From Propionibacteriaceae bacterium (GTDB taxonomy: Bacteria; Actinomycetota; Actinomycetes; Propionibacteriales; Propionibacteriaceae): a stretch of 44,743 bases of DNA. The notes below the pieces were generated by a model, which saw only the letters and a list, made by a program, of their open reading frames with translations, did no database searches and was not told the DNA's origin. Positions 30,439 through 39,710 of the stretch are shown here, piece by piece (position 1 is the stretch's first letter; each line of letters opens with the position of its first letter). The stretch is from contig JADGPA010000076.1 of NCBI GenBank assembly GCA_017882685.1, positions 1 through 44,743 on the forward strand. The letters are read 5' to 3'. The translations under genes were made by a program, and so were the position numbers.

Positions 30439-31563
30439 TCAGCCGATGGACCCGAGGAAGGCCCGGATATCAGCGGCAAGCAACTCGGGCTCCTCCATCG
30501 CGGCAAAGTGTCCGCCCCGGTCGTTCACCTCCGTCCAGTGGACGACGTCGTACTGTTGCTCGGCGAGGCGACGGATCCCGATGTCGTGGGCGAACATGAT
30601 CGCCCCGAGCGGCGCGGCGGGTCGTTCGGGCCGGACACCCCAGGCGCCGGACTCGGCCGCGTAGACCGTGAAGGCCGACGATGCTGCCGACCGTGTGAAC
30701 CAGTACAGCGCCACGTGGCCGAGGATCCGGTCCCTGCCGAGGCCGTCCTCAGCGGAGGCGTCGAAGGGGAAGGTCCAGTTGCGGAACTTGTCGAACATCC
30801 AGGCCAGCTGGGCAACGGGGCTGTCGGAGAGGAGCTCTCCGACGAGCTGGGGGCGGGTCGACTGGACCGAGACGTAGCCGATCTCGTGCTGCAGGAACTC
30901 GCCCACGCGGCGGTAGCGGTCCTTTTCGATGTCGGAGGACGCCGCCAGGTCCTCTTCGCCAGGCTCACTCATGGGTGCCCCCACCGAGCCGTTGACGTGC
31001 ACGGCGAAGCAGTGTGCGGGGTCGACACGCGCCAGTTCCGGAGCGACTGCGGCGCCGTAGTCGCCGCCCTGCGCCGCGTAGTGGTCGTAACCAAGGCGCG
31101 ACATCAGCTGCGCGAACGCTGCGGCAATCTTCGTCGTTGTCCAGTCGCGACCTGCGAGCGGGGTGGAGAACGCGAAGCCGGGGACGCTGGGGATGACGAG
31201 ATGGAAGTCCGCCAGCAGGGGGATGAGCCCTGTGAACTCGAGGAAGGAGCCGGGCCAGCCGTGGATGACGAGCAGCGGGACGGCGTCGGGGGAGGTTGAC
31301 TCGACGTGCAGGAAGTGGACCTGCTGGCCGTCGATCTCGGTGGTGTACTGGGGCAACTCGTTCACGCGGGCTTCGAGCGCACGCCAGTCGAAGGTGGTGG
31401 CCCAATAGTCGGCAAGGTCACGAAGCTCGCCCAGCGGGACGCCCACGGACCAGTCCTCAGCGGGCAGGGGCTCGGGGTACCGGGCGTGCGCGAGCCGGGT
31501 GGTGAGGTCCTGGAGTTCGGACTCAGGGATGTCGATGCGGAAGGGTCGGATGCGGTTGTCCAT
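30439..31563 (-). CDS. Epoxide hydrolase (microsomal EH-like alpha/beta hydrolase)
   Basis: A 374-residue enzyme. The N-terminal EHN domain begins IRPFRIDIPESELQDL; the alpha/beta core has the oxyanion motif HGWPGS, the nucleophile elbow QGGDYGA (Asp nucleophile) and the catalytic His in RGGHFAAMEEPE. A conserved VHWTEV precedes it. This is the microsomal/juvenile-hormone epoxide hydrolase subgroup; the natural epoxide is unknown. ATG 31563 is preferred to TTG 31575. It lies in a minus-strand run SRPBCC - epoxide hydrolase - ACT. Confidence 0.9.
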   Translation of the reverse strand: MDNRIRPFRIDIPESELQDLTTRLAHARYPEPLPAEDWSVGVPLGELRDLADYWATTFDWRALEARVNELPQYTTEIDGQQVHFLHVESTSPDAVPLLVIHGWPGSFLEFTGLIPLLADFHLVIPSVPGFAFSTPLAGRDWTTTKIAAAFAQLMSRLGYDHYAAQGGDYGAAVAPELARVDPAHCFAVHVNGSVGAPMSEPGEEDLAASSDIEKDRYRRVGEFLQHEIGYVSVQSTRPQLVGELLSDSPVAQLAWMFDKFRNWTFPFDASAEDGLGRDRILGHVALYWFTRSAASSAFTVYAAESGAWGVRPERPAAPLGAIMFAHDIGIRRLAEQQYDVVHWTEVNDRGGHFAAMEEPELLAADIRAFLGSIG

Positions 31564-31617
31564 GTGGCCAGTCAACGTCGGAACCCGGACAGGAACTGTC
31601 CGCGATGGTGCCCCGAC

Positions 31618-32265
31618 TTACGAAGTTTGACGCTCCGCGCGCTCCTTCAGGGTGAGCAGCATCTTGCGGGTCATGAGCCAGGTGATCGGAGCGCCGAGCG
31701 TCGTCGTCGCCCGCAGCGCGGCCTGCGCCAGCCCACGGTTGCGGTGTGTCCGCGTCCGGGAGATGAGTCGGCACAGGCCGGGACCGACCGGACGGATGGC
31801 GAAGGTCCACACCCCGTCCCACGGGTCGTGCGGGGGGCCCTGGCGAAGCACAAGGGTGTGCGGCGGGTCGACCATCGAGACCCGGAAGGCGTAGCCGTCA
31901 GGCAGGGGTCCCCAACCGGACGGGACGAGCCGGACGCTGTCGTCGGGCTCGAGATGCTGCCAGGCGGGGTTGATCGTCTCCGCGGATTGAATGTCGAGCC
32001 CGATGGCCTGCTCGAGCCGGTCGTAGCTGTACATGCCGCCGCGGTCCTGGCCGATCTGCACCAGCCAGCTCCAGATGACCTCGGCTGGCGCCGCGACGGT
32101 GGCGGCCATTGTGGTCTGGTCTGCGGGGGGATCAATTAGTTCGTCGCCGGGATAGCTCGCGGCGATCTCTTCATCACTGGCTCCCCAACGGCTCATCCAG
32201 CCGATCAGCCGGTAGCCGGCGATTCCCGCGGCTGTCGCTCCCATCAGCACTTTCGGCATGCGCAT
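31618..32265 (-). CDS. SRPBCC-fold (START-like) membrane-anchored protein
   Basis: A 215-residue protein with a weakly hydrophobic N-terminus, then an SRPBCC-like domain beginning MAATVAAPAEVIWSWLVQIGQDRGGMYSYDRLE. Further conserved features are WGPLPDGYAFRV and the C-terminal helix. It is of the family often annotated as polyketide cyclase/dehydrase or SRPBCC. A lipid or hydrophobic ligand is likely, but unproven. The ATG follows GGAAGGGAAGG. It lies 54 bp upstream of the epoxide hydrolase gene, with which it could share a substrate. Confidence 0.75.
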   Translation of the reverse strand: MRMPKVLMGATAAGIAGYRLIGWMSRWGASDEEIAASYPGDELIDPPADQTTMAATVAAPAEVIWSWLVQIGQDRGGMYSYDRLEQAIGLDIQSAETINPAWQHLEPDDSVRLVPSGWGPLPDGYAFRVSMVDPPHTLVLRQGPPHDPWDGVWTFAIRPVGPGLCRLISRTRTHRNRGLAQAALRATTTLGAPITWLMTRKMLLTLKERAERQTS

Positions 32266-32337
32266 CGGCGTCCTTCCCTTCCTTCGACGCCAACGCTAGC
32301 CTTCCGCGAGCGGCCCCGCTGGGTGCATCCTGAGGTC

Positions 32338-32577
32338 ATGACGGTGTCGCCGTTGCCGCGTGACGGCGCGACCCTCTCCGGCAGGGACCGGAAAGGTCGC
32401 ACCCTGCGGATTGCCCGCCATGCAGCCACGGAGAGGGTGGTGCTATCGGTGTGGCAGGACAGCTCGTGCCTGGCCACCGTCCGGCTGGCTCCCGAGGACG
32501 TCGTCGAAATGGTCGCCCAGCTCACCCGCACCCTGCTGCCTGCCGACGACGGGCATGCCGAGGCGATGATTAACTGA
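32338..32577 (+). CDS. Small hypothetical protein
   Basis: A 79-residue protein, probably an alpha/beta fold, with RTLRIARHAATERVVLSVWQ and a helical C-terminus. I do not recognise the family. CATCCT, then GAGGTC, then ATG parallels the leaderless start at 10623 but is not a strict TANNNT box. The MFS gene follows after 4 bp. Confidence 0.65.
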   Translation: MTVSPLPRDGATLSGRDRKGRTLRIARHAATERVVLSVWQDSSCLATVRLAPEDVVEMVAQLTRTLLPADDGHAEAMIN

Positions 32578-32581
32578 TCCG

Positions 32582-33868
32582 GTGCCACGCGTCCGGAGCC
32601 CCCTGCTGACCAGCATGCTGGGTCTTCGCGGCAACGGGCGCGCCTGCGTCTACACCGAGCCCATGTGGGGCCTCTCGATGATGCTGGTGCTGCCCTATGC
32701 GTCGGTGTTCATGCTTGCGCTCGGCCTGAAGGACCAGCAGATCGGGCTGCTGGCTACCGTCTCGATGCTTGCGCAGGTGGTGTTCGGCCTGCTCAGCGGG
32801 GTGATCACGGACAAGCTCGGCCGACGCCTCACCACCGCCGTCTTCGACGTGGTCGCGTGGTCGATCCCCTGCCTGATCTGGGCGTTTGCGCAGAACTTCT
32901 GGTGGTTCCTCATCGCATCGGTAATCAACGGCGCCTGGCAGGTGACCCAGAACTCCTGGGACTGCCTGCTGGTGGAGGACATCGACCGCGGGCAGATCAC
33001 CAAGGTGTACTCCCTGGTGAAGGTGGCCGGGGAGTTCTCCGCGCTGTTCGCACCGATCGCCGCGCTGCTCGTTTCGCAGTTCGGCCTGGTGCCGGCGGTG
33101 CGGGTGCTGTACCTCAATGCGTTCGTCATCATGAGCGCGAAGATCGTGCTGCTGTACCGCCTCACGACCGAGACGGCGATGGGGCGGCTTCGCATCGAGC
33201 AGACCCGGGGCGTGAGCGCCTGGAGACTCCTGGGCGAGTATCGCGGCGTGCTTCCGCTGATCGTGAAATCGAAGGGAACGATCTTCTCCCTTGCCATCGC
33301 TGCCGTCGTCGGAGCGGTCGCGCTCGTGAACGGCACTTTCTGGCAGGTGGTGATCAACCAGCACCTGGGTGTGCCCGACCCGCTGTTGCCGTTCTTCCCG
33401 ATGGTGCGGTCGGTGCTGTCAGTGGTGTTCTTCTTCACCGTGATTCCCTGGCTCACCCACGGCCGGCACCTGCAACGACCGACGCTGTGGGGCTTCCTGA
33501 GCTACCTCGGCGGGCAGGTTCTGCTGGTGCTCATCCCTGCGTCGGGCAGCGGACCGGCGTGGTCGACCTACGCCCTGCTGGGCGCGTGCCTGCTGCTGGA
33601 CGCCTTCGGCGCCAGCATCCTCTTCATGCTCGCCGAGTCCCTTGTTGCCCTCCACGTCGACCGCGAGGAGCGCTCGCGCGTGATGGCGATCCAGCGCACT
33701 GTTGTAATGCTGGTCACCGCTCCGTTCGGGTGGATCTCCGGCTGGCTGTCCGGCATGGACCGGACCTGGCCGTTCATCCTCACCTCCGTGCTACTCGCGC
33801 TGGGGATCGCCGTGGCGTCGCGGTTCTGGGTCACCACCCACTCCGACCCCGCCGACGTCGTGGTCTGA
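32582..33868 (+). CDS. MFS transporter
   Basis: A 428-residue, twelve-helix major facilitator carrier. The loop 2-3 motif is visible as GVITDKLGRRLTTAVFDVV, and the second half carries a long helix pair around EERSRVMAIQRTVVMLV. The substrate is unknown. The GTG start lies 4 bp after the preceding small gene. Its 3' end overlaps the broken DUF222 gene on the opposite strand by 78 bp. Confidence 0.85.
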   Translation: MPRVRSPLLTSMLGLRGNGRACVYTEPMWGLSMMLVLPYASVFMLALGLKDQQIGLLATVSMLAQVVFGLLSGVITDKLGRRLTTAVFDVVAWSIPCLIWAFAQNFWWFLIASVINGAWQVTQNSWDCLLVEDIDRGQITKVYSLVKVAGEFSALFAPIAALLVSQFGLVPAVRVLYLNAFVIMSAKIVLLYRLTTETAMGRLRIEQTRGVSAWRLLGEYRGVLPLIVKSKGTIFSLAIAAVVGAVALVNGTFWQVVINQHLGVPDPLLPFFPMVRSVLSVVFFFTVIPWLTHGRHLQRPTLWGFLSYLGGQVLLVLIPASGSGPAWSTYALLGACLLLDAFGASILFMLAESLVALHVDREERSRVMAIQRTVVMLVTAPFGWISGWLSGMDRTWPFILTSVLLALGIAVASRFWVTTHSDPADVVV

Positions 33869-35222
33869 GTTCCACAGGGCCTGTTCGAACGACGTGTGGC
33901 GGGGGTTGCGTCCGATGCGGATGGTGCCGTTCGGGCCGACCCGGTACCGCTGGCCGGTGGGTGTCTGCCACCAGAACACGCCGGGTGCGGGTTGTTCCAA
34001 CACCCACCCGGCGTGGGTCTTGGCCCGGTGGGACTTGCGGGACAGCGGGCCGAGGTTCGAGGCCCGGGTCTGGCCTTTGCCGCCGGGACAGTAGGGCACC
34101 GTGTGGTCAAGGTCGGCGGCGCGGGGAGGGCGGGAGGAGAACGGGAACACCTCGAAGGTGTCGCGCAGCAACACCTGGCGCCGGATCGGGTCAGGGATCT
34201 CGTAGGAGTCGGTGGCGACTTCGGCATAAGGGCGGACCACCGGAGTGAGCCGCACCCGGGAATGTCCCAGCAAGTGGCTTGAGCATCGCCGCCGGAAACG
34301 CCCCGACACCCTCGACCCGGGCCGGCCCGGCACCACGCAGCAGGGTCTCCTCCGCCACATGCACATACACCTGGGCCTGCGGCAGCAGCCGCGGATCGGT
34401 CGACCTGACCATCGACCCGGCCCCGGAGCCTTCCCTGCTCCCTGAGCCTTCCCTGGTCCCTGAGCCTGACGAAGGGCACACCGCCTCACTCAGTAGCAGC
34501 TGTGCCCGGGCCGGGGTGGCCAGGATGCCGATCGACTTCGCCCGCCGCACCTCCTTGGTGTCGGAGTCGCCGTTGGTGCCGAGGATGTCGGCGATCCTGT
34601 CGACCATGGCGTCGAAGAAGATCGCATCCGCAGTGTCGACCCGCGCCGAGATATAGGCCGTGGACGGATCGTCGGTGGGCACCTTCCGGACGAACCGGGC
34701 CGCGCGCGCCTCCTGCTGCAAAGCGGTGACCTTCCCGGCAGCCAGCTCGGTGATCAGCCCGCGCGCAAGCTGCAGCACCCGCCGCCACGGCAGGGTCGGC
34801 ACCTTCGGGGCCAGCCGCTCATCCAGGGCCCGCGCCTGCTCGACGGTGAGGTCGAACCGGGCCACCTCGGCGGCCAGCATGCAAGCGCGGAACATCGGGA
34901 TGAGGCCACGCGTCGCCTGGAACCACAACAACGGGTGGCGTGCCCTCAGGTTCACCACATCACGGATCAGCCACGTGGCCGAAGCGACCGAGATGCCCTT
35001 CAGCGTGGCGACCTCCAGCGGCAGGAACTCATCGACCAAAGCCGTACCGTCCGCCCCGATCCGCACCGGCCGGGTACCGATCACATCAAACGTCGCATCG
35101 GCGGTCCACTCGTGAGCTTCCGCAAGCTCCGCTATCGCGACGGCCTGTTCGACCTCTGCCCTCGTGAGCGCCTCGACGGCGGCACGCAGCCGGGCGCTCG
35201 CCACCACCTGCGATTCGTTCAT
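33791..35222 (-). pseudogene. DUF222/HNH endonuclease gene, broken by a frameshift
   Basis: The 5' part (35222 to about 34277) encodes the DUF222 domain, including ATWLIRDVVNLRARHPLLWF and TDDPSTAYISARVDTADAIF. The 3' part, in another frame, encodes LLGHSRVRLTPVV and the HNH nuclease core ADLDHTVPYCPGG - NLGPLSRKSHRAKTHAGW. Removing one C at 34276-34277 would join them as AAMLKHLLGHSRV, as expected for the family. The linker before the break holds a short repeated sequence. TAGAAT 7 nt before the ATG implies a leaderless mRNA. Either the gene is inactive or one base was miscalled. Confidence 0.85.
34440..34482 (-). repeat. Dispersed-type CTTCG/CTCAGG repeat inside DUF222 gene linker
   Basis: The plus strand carries CCCTGAGCCTTCCCTG, then GGTCCCTGAGCCTGACGAAG. 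The second closely resembles the actinobacterial dispersed repeat GGTCCCTGAGCCTGTCGAAG. Partial copies of the CCTGAGCCTTCCCTG type surround it. It falls in the linker between DUF222 and HNH domains, encoding SGSGTREGSGSREGSG. Confidence 0.6.
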
Positions 35223-35229
35223 GTGTTCT

Positions 35230-35235
35230 ATTCTA
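35230..35235 (-). promoter_or_regulatory. -10 box of the DUF222/HNH gene
   Basis: TAGAAT on the minus strand ends 7 nt before the ATG at 35222. Confidence 0.5.
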
Positions 35236-35363
35236 GAGAGGCCCTCCGACAGTACTCATGGCCTCCTCGACGTGAGCCTCGCGCCCAGAGGGCGTCTCAT
35301 CCGTCCCCCACAAGGACGCGGGCCGTATGCTCCCCCCACCAGCCGGGGACGGAGGAGGATCCG

Positions 35364-36167
35364 ATGCGCGTCGCACTCGTGCAGCTCACCAGTGGCCACG
35401 ACGTCGAGGCCAACCTGGCCAGGATCGCAGCCACGGCCCGCTCTGCCGCAGCGCAAGGGGCCGAGCTCCTGGTCTACCCGGAGGCAGCAATGTTTGCCTT
35501 CGGTGCGTCGCTTGCGGAGATCGCCGAACCGATCGACGGCCCTTTCGCCACCGCCGTCCTGGGCCTGGCCGGCGAGTTGGGCGTGACGATCATCGTCGGC
35601 ATGTTCACCCCCGCCGATGACGGCCGGGTCTTCAACACGCTCCTCGTCGCGGGCCCGGACGGGACGTCCGGCTACGACAAGATCCACCTGTTCGATGCCT
35701 TGGGTTTCCAGGAGTCACGGACGGTCGCCGCCGGCGAGCACCTGCGCCGGATCACGCTCGGCGATGCGACCATCGGCCTCGCCACCTGCTACGACGTGCG
35801 GTTCCCGTCGCTGTTCGTCGAGAACGCTGCGGCGGGCGCGCAGGTTGCTGTCGTCAGCGCTTCGTGGGGTGCGGGCCCGGGCAAGGTCGAACAGTGGGAG
35901 CTGCTGGTGCGTGCCCGCGCCAGCGACAGCACGGGCTTCGTGATCGCCTGCGACCAGGCCGACCCGGCAGGACAGGGCGTCGTCGCAGGTTCGGCACCGA
36001 CCGGGGTCGGGCACAGCATGGTGGTCTCGCCGTATGGCGAGGTCCTCGCTCGTCTCGGGACCGACGAGGACACCCTGGTCGTCGACCTCGATCTCGCGAC
36101 CGTCGCCGCAGCGCGGGAGGCGATCCCGGTGCTGCGCAACCGCCGGGTCCTTCGAGTCAGGCGGTGA
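35364..36167 (+). CDS. Carbon-nitrogen hydrolase (nitrilase superfamily amidase)
   Basis: A 267-residue cytoplasmic enzyme with the catalytic triad Glu-Lys-Cys in YPEAAM (about 40-45), YDKIHLFDAL (about 105) and ATCYDVRFP (about 140). It fits the omega-amidase/deaminated-glutathione amidase-like branch; the amide substrate is not known. GGAGGA stands 5 nt before the ATG. It overlaps the convergent DUF3048 gene by 11 bp at its 3' end. Confidence 0.9.
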   Translation: MRVALVQLTSGHDVEANLARIAATARSAAAQGAELLVYPEAAMFAFGASLAEIAEPIDGPFATAVLGLAGELGVTIIVGMFTPADDGRVFNTLLVAGPDGTSGYDKIHLFDALGFQESRTVAAGEHLRRITLGDATIGLATCYDVRFPSLFVENAAAGAQVAVVSASWGAGPGKVEQWELLVRARASDSTGFVIACDQADPAGQGVVAGSAPTGVGHSMVVSPYGEVLARLGTDEDTLVVDLDLATVAAAREAIPVLRNRRVLRVRR

Positions 36168-37263
36168 TCCAGACGTTCGCGTTGATCTGGGGAAGCTCCA
36201 TGAACGTGCGCCCGGGTGCGATCTTCAGCGGGCTGCCGTCATCCAGCGTGAACTGGAAGAGGTCGGTGATCGCACCCTTCGTCCAGGTGCCTTTCACGGA
36301 GGTGCCCTCGTGGAGGTAGAAGAAGGTGCCGTGGCCGTTGATGATGTCGACCACCGGATCCGGCGCGCCGCCGCCGGCGTAGATCTTGTCCATCTTCCAC
36401 TTCGCCCTCACGATGAGCACGTTGTCGGTAGTGACGCGATGGCCGTCCATCAGGATGTGTTTCCCGAACGGTTCATTGCGCAGGTAGCGCCCGCTGGATG
36501 GGTCGTAGACGTACCCGGTGTTGAAGGTGTCACCTGGGCCCCAGGGCACTGACACCGCCCGGGCCGGCTTGCCGGAGAGCGCGGTGGAGTCCTGTTCGTC
36601 TCCGGTCGCGAACGGCAGGTACGGCTGCATCGGCGGTGCGGTCATGCTGACGGCCAGCTTGCGCAACTCGTCGGGCCGGCAGAACACCGAATGCACCCGC
36701 GCCCGGTGCGGCATCGTGTGGTAGGCCTCTGTGCCGTGGACCCCCGCCTTGAACGAGTACAGGTTCTCGACGGTGTCGGCATGCGCAGCGACGTAGTTCA
36801 TGACCCACCGGGCAGCTGCGGTGTTGCCGAAGACCGGCCTCATCGGGCTGAGCAGCGGAACGTCTACGGGACGGATGGAGCGCACCGGCCCCACCAGCTC
36901 GGGGAACCTGCTGTGAAACACCGCGCACAGGCGGGTGTAGCTGATGCCGTTGGGCTCGACGAACACGATGTCGGCGGCGTTCACCCCGGCCTGGGGATGG
37001 GCGGACGCGACGTCGGACACCTTCACCGCTACCGCGGCCTGGTCCAGCGACGTCGAGCCGATGATCAATTGCCCCGTCAGGGGCGCGCGCGGACGGGCGT
37101 CGACGGTGGCTGTCGGCGACGGAGTCGGGGCGAGGGTGGGGGTCGGCGCGCCGGTCGCGACGACGTGCGCCTGCGAACCTTCCGGTGAGATCAGACCACA
37201 TCCGGACGTGGCTGCGCCGACCGCGCCCACCATCGCCACCAGTGCCGTTCGACGGCTAAGCAT
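36157..37263 (-). CDS. DUF3048 (YerB-like) lipoprotein
   Basis: A 368-residue exported lipoprotein. The signal peptide MLSRRTALVAMVGAVGAATSGC ends in the lipobox TSGC, with Cys22 as lipidation site. A Pro/Thr-rich spacer at about 40-60 is followed by DUF3048: VKVSDVASAHPQAGVNAADIVFVE, FHSRFPELVGPVRSIRPVD, then C-terminal DUF3048_C with DGHRVTTDNVLIV. The YerB family is of unknown function at the cell surface. An ATG 25 codons earlier is not used because it would bury the signal peptide. Confidence 0.92.
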   Translation of the reverse strand: MLSRRTALVAMVGAVGAATSGCGLISPEGSQAHVVATGAPTPTLAPTPSPTATVDARPRAPLTGQLIIGSTSLDQAAVAVKVSDVASAHPQAGVNAADIVFVEPNGISYTRLCAVFHSRFPELVGPVRSIRPVDVPLLSPMRPVFGNTAAARWVMNYVAAHADTVENLYSFKAGVHGTEAYHTMPHRARVHSVFCRPDELRKLAVSMTAPPMQPYLPFATGDEQDSTALSGKPARAVSVPWGPGDTFNTGYVYDPSSGRYLRNEPFGKHILMDGHRVTTDNVLIVRAKWKMDKIYAGGGAPDPVVDIINGHGTFFYLHEGTSVKGTWTKGAITDLFQFTLDDGSPLKIAPGRTFMELPQINANVWITA

Positions 37264-37377
37264 TGGCACAACCCCCAGACCTTCCGCGAGCCCCACCGCT
37301 CCCGGAACGCACGCTAGTGGAGCACCCGTGCGTCGCACGCAGAAAGTGCGGAATCCACAGGCGTTCGACAGGCCTGC

Positions 37378-39657
37378 TCAGCCCCGGACGGTGAGAACCA
37401 CGCTCTTCTCAGGACCAGTGACGCTGGACGAGCCGCCGACCCACACGTCGATCTCCGTGGCGTCCTGCACCCAGCCGCGGCTCGCAGCGCTCCAGTAGCG
37501 CAGCGAGTCTGGGCCGAGGTCGAACATGACCGTGCGGGTCTCCCCGCCGGCCAGCGTGACGCGCTCGAACCCCTTGAGCTCGCGGATCGGCCGGGTGGCT
37601 TCGCCGTGGCGCTGGTGGATGTAGAGCTGCACGACCTCGTCGGCGGTGACGCCGGAGCGGTTGGTGACCTCCACCGACACTGTCGTGCTGTCTCCGACGC
37701 CGATCGTCGCCGGCTCCAGTCGGATGTCGCCATAGCCGAACTCTGCGTAGGAGAGGCCGTGGCCGAACACGTACAGCGGGGTCGACTCCTCGTCCCAGTA
37801 GCGCTTGTCGCTGTTCTCGGGCTGGAAGGTACGGTAGTGGCTGTAGATCATCGGCACCTGCCCCACCGTGCGCGGCCAGGTGAACGGCAACCTGCCTCCG
37901 GGCGCCACATCGCCGAACAGCGCGGCGGCGACAGCGTCCCCGCCGCGGGTTCCGGGGTACCAGACCTGCAGGATGGACGGCACGTGAGCGGCAGCCCAGC
38001 GCAGGTCGAGCGGACGGCCCGACATCACCAGCGCGACCGTCGGCGTCCCGGTCTCGACGACGGCTTGCAGCAGTTCGAGCTGGCGCCCCGGCAGGTCGAG
38101 CGTCGAGCTTGAGGCGAACTCGCCGATCATGTTCTGGTTCTGGCCGATGACAACGACAGCAACCTCCGAGGCGCGGGCCAGTTCGACGGCCTTGGCCAGC
38201 TCGGCGTCGTCGTCGAAGTCGTCCGGAGTGAGGGGCAGGCCGTGGTCCATGCGGTCGAACATCGACTCATACACCCGGGTCCCTGTGCGGACGCCTGAGG
38301 CGTACTTCACCGTAATACCCGCGCCAGCCCGTGTGCGCACGCCGTCGAGGATGGTGACCGTCTCGTCGACGTCATGGTCGAAGACCCAGGGGCCGAGGGT
38401 GTCGCGCGGCGAGTCGGCCAGCTGGCCGATAACGGCGATGCTCTTCTGGCCGGCCAGCGGAAGCAGGCCACCGTCGTTCTTCAGCAGGACCAGTGTCTTC
38501 TCGGCAGCCTTGCGGGAGACCTCGCGGTGGGCGGCGTCGGAGAGGACGGCCGCCGTGGCGTCCTCATCGACGAAGGGGTGCTCGAACAGGCCTAGGCGGA
38601 ACTTGGCGAGCAGCACGCGGCGCACGGCCTGGTCGATGGTCGCCTCTTCCACGAGCCCGGCGGCGACGGCTTCCGGCAGGCGGCCGTAGGCCGGGTCGAA
38701 CATGCACATCTCCATGTCGAGCCCGGCGTTGAGCGCGCGGGCGCCGGCGTCGGTGAGGTCGCGGGCGAAGTGCTGGGCTTCCAGTGAGCGGACGGCGTTG
38801 GCGTCGCTGACCACCCAGCCGTCGAAGCCGAACTCATCGCGCAGGATGTCGGTGAGCAGCCAGCGGTTGCCGCTGGCCGGGACGCCGTTGAGGTCCATGT
38901 AGGCGCTCATGATGTTGCCCGCGCCTGCCTCGATGGCTGCGCGGAACGGCTTCAGGTAGACGTTGTGCAGCTCGGACTCGGAGATGTCGGAGTCCTCGTA
39001 GTCACGTCCACCGCGGGCAGCTCCGTAGCCGGCGAAGTGCTTCGGGCCGGAGATCACGCGGTCGGGAGCGCCGGCCTCACCCTGGAACCCACGCACCTGG
39101 GCAGCCGCCACCGCGGCTCCGAGGACGGGGTCCTCACCGGCGCCTTCGATGATGCGTCCCCAGCGGGGGTCGCGGGCGATGTCGACCATGGGGGCGAACG
39201 TCCAGTGGACGCCGACCGCTCGCGCCTCACGGGCAGCGACCGCCTGGGCATCGGTGGCCGTCGTCGGATCCCAGGACGCAGCCATGGCGATCGGCACCGG
39301 CATGATCGTGCGCAGGCCGTGGATGACATCGAAGCCGAAAATCAACGGGATGCCCAGGCGGCTGCCCTCGATGGCCTTGTGCTGCAGTCGGTTGTGCAGA
39401 ACGGGGTTCACCACGAAGAGCAATGAGCCGGCGTCGCCCCGCTCGAGCGCGTCCTCGACCTTCTTCGGCTGCATCATGAATTCCCGCGCCTCTTCTGGCA
39501 TGGCTGCGAGCCTCGCATCGTCCGGGAGGTCGCCGGTGCCGAAGTAGAAGTACTGGCTCAGCTGGCCGGCCTTCTCCTCCAGCGAGAGCCGGGCGAGCAG
39601 GTCGTCGGTGCGCTGTTCGGGGCTGAGGGCGGGATCCTGGAACGGCAGGGTGGTCAT
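37378..39657 (-). CDS. bglX: GH3 beta-glucosidase, cytoplasmic
   Basis: A 759-residue enzyme that hydrolyses beta-glucosides such as cellobiose. The N-terminal barrel has GKHFAGYG-type sequence (KHFAGYGAARGGRDYEDSDI) and the catalytic nucleophile Asp in GWVVSDANAVRSL. The C-terminal sandwich contributes the acid/base region, and a fibronectin-like domain closes the protein. The length is that of BglX, but no signal peptide is present, so it acts on imported sugar. It follows the SWEET-like transporter by 53 bp, downstream of a CelR-like operator. Confidence 0.93.
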   Translation of the reverse strand: MTTLPFQDPALSPEQRTDDLLARLSLEEKAGQLSQYFYFGTGDLPDDARLAAMPEEAREFMMQPKKVEDALERGDAGSLLFVVNPVLHNRLQHKAIEGSRLGIPLIFGFDVIHGLRTIMPVPIAMAASWDPTTATDAQAVAAREARAVGVHWTFAPMVDIARDPRWGRIIEGAGEDPVLGAAVAAAQVRGFQGEAGAPDRVISGPKHFAGYGAARGGRDYEDSDISESELHNVYLKPFRAAIEAGAGNIMSAYMDLNGVPASGNRWLLTDILRDEFGFDGWVVSDANAVRSLEAQHFARDLTDAGARALNAGLDMEMCMFDPAYGRLPEAVAAGLVEEATIDQAVRRVLLAKFRLGLFEHPFVDEDATAAVLSDAAHREVSRKAAEKTLVLLKNDGGLLPLAGQKSIAVIGQLADSPRDTLGPWVFDHDVDETVTILDGVRTRAGAGITVKYASGVRTGTRVYESMFDRMDHGLPLTPDDFDDDAELAKAVELARASEVAVVVIGQNQNMIGEFASSSTLDLPGRQLELLQAVVETGTPTVALVMSGRPLDLRWAAAHVPSILQVWYPGTRGGDAVAAALFGDVAPGGRLPFTWPRTVGQVPMIYSHYRTFQPENSDKRYWDEESTPLYVFGHGLSYAEFGYGDIRLEPATIGVGDSTTVSVEVTNRSGVTADEVVQLYIHQRHGEATRPIRELKGFERVTLAGGETRTVMFDLGPDSLRYWSAASRGWVQDATEIDVWVGGSSSVTGPEKSVVLTVRG

Positions 39658-39710
39658 CGTTGGCCTCTCTTCGTCGTACTTTTCAGGTTAGGACTCTTGG
39701 CATACATCGG

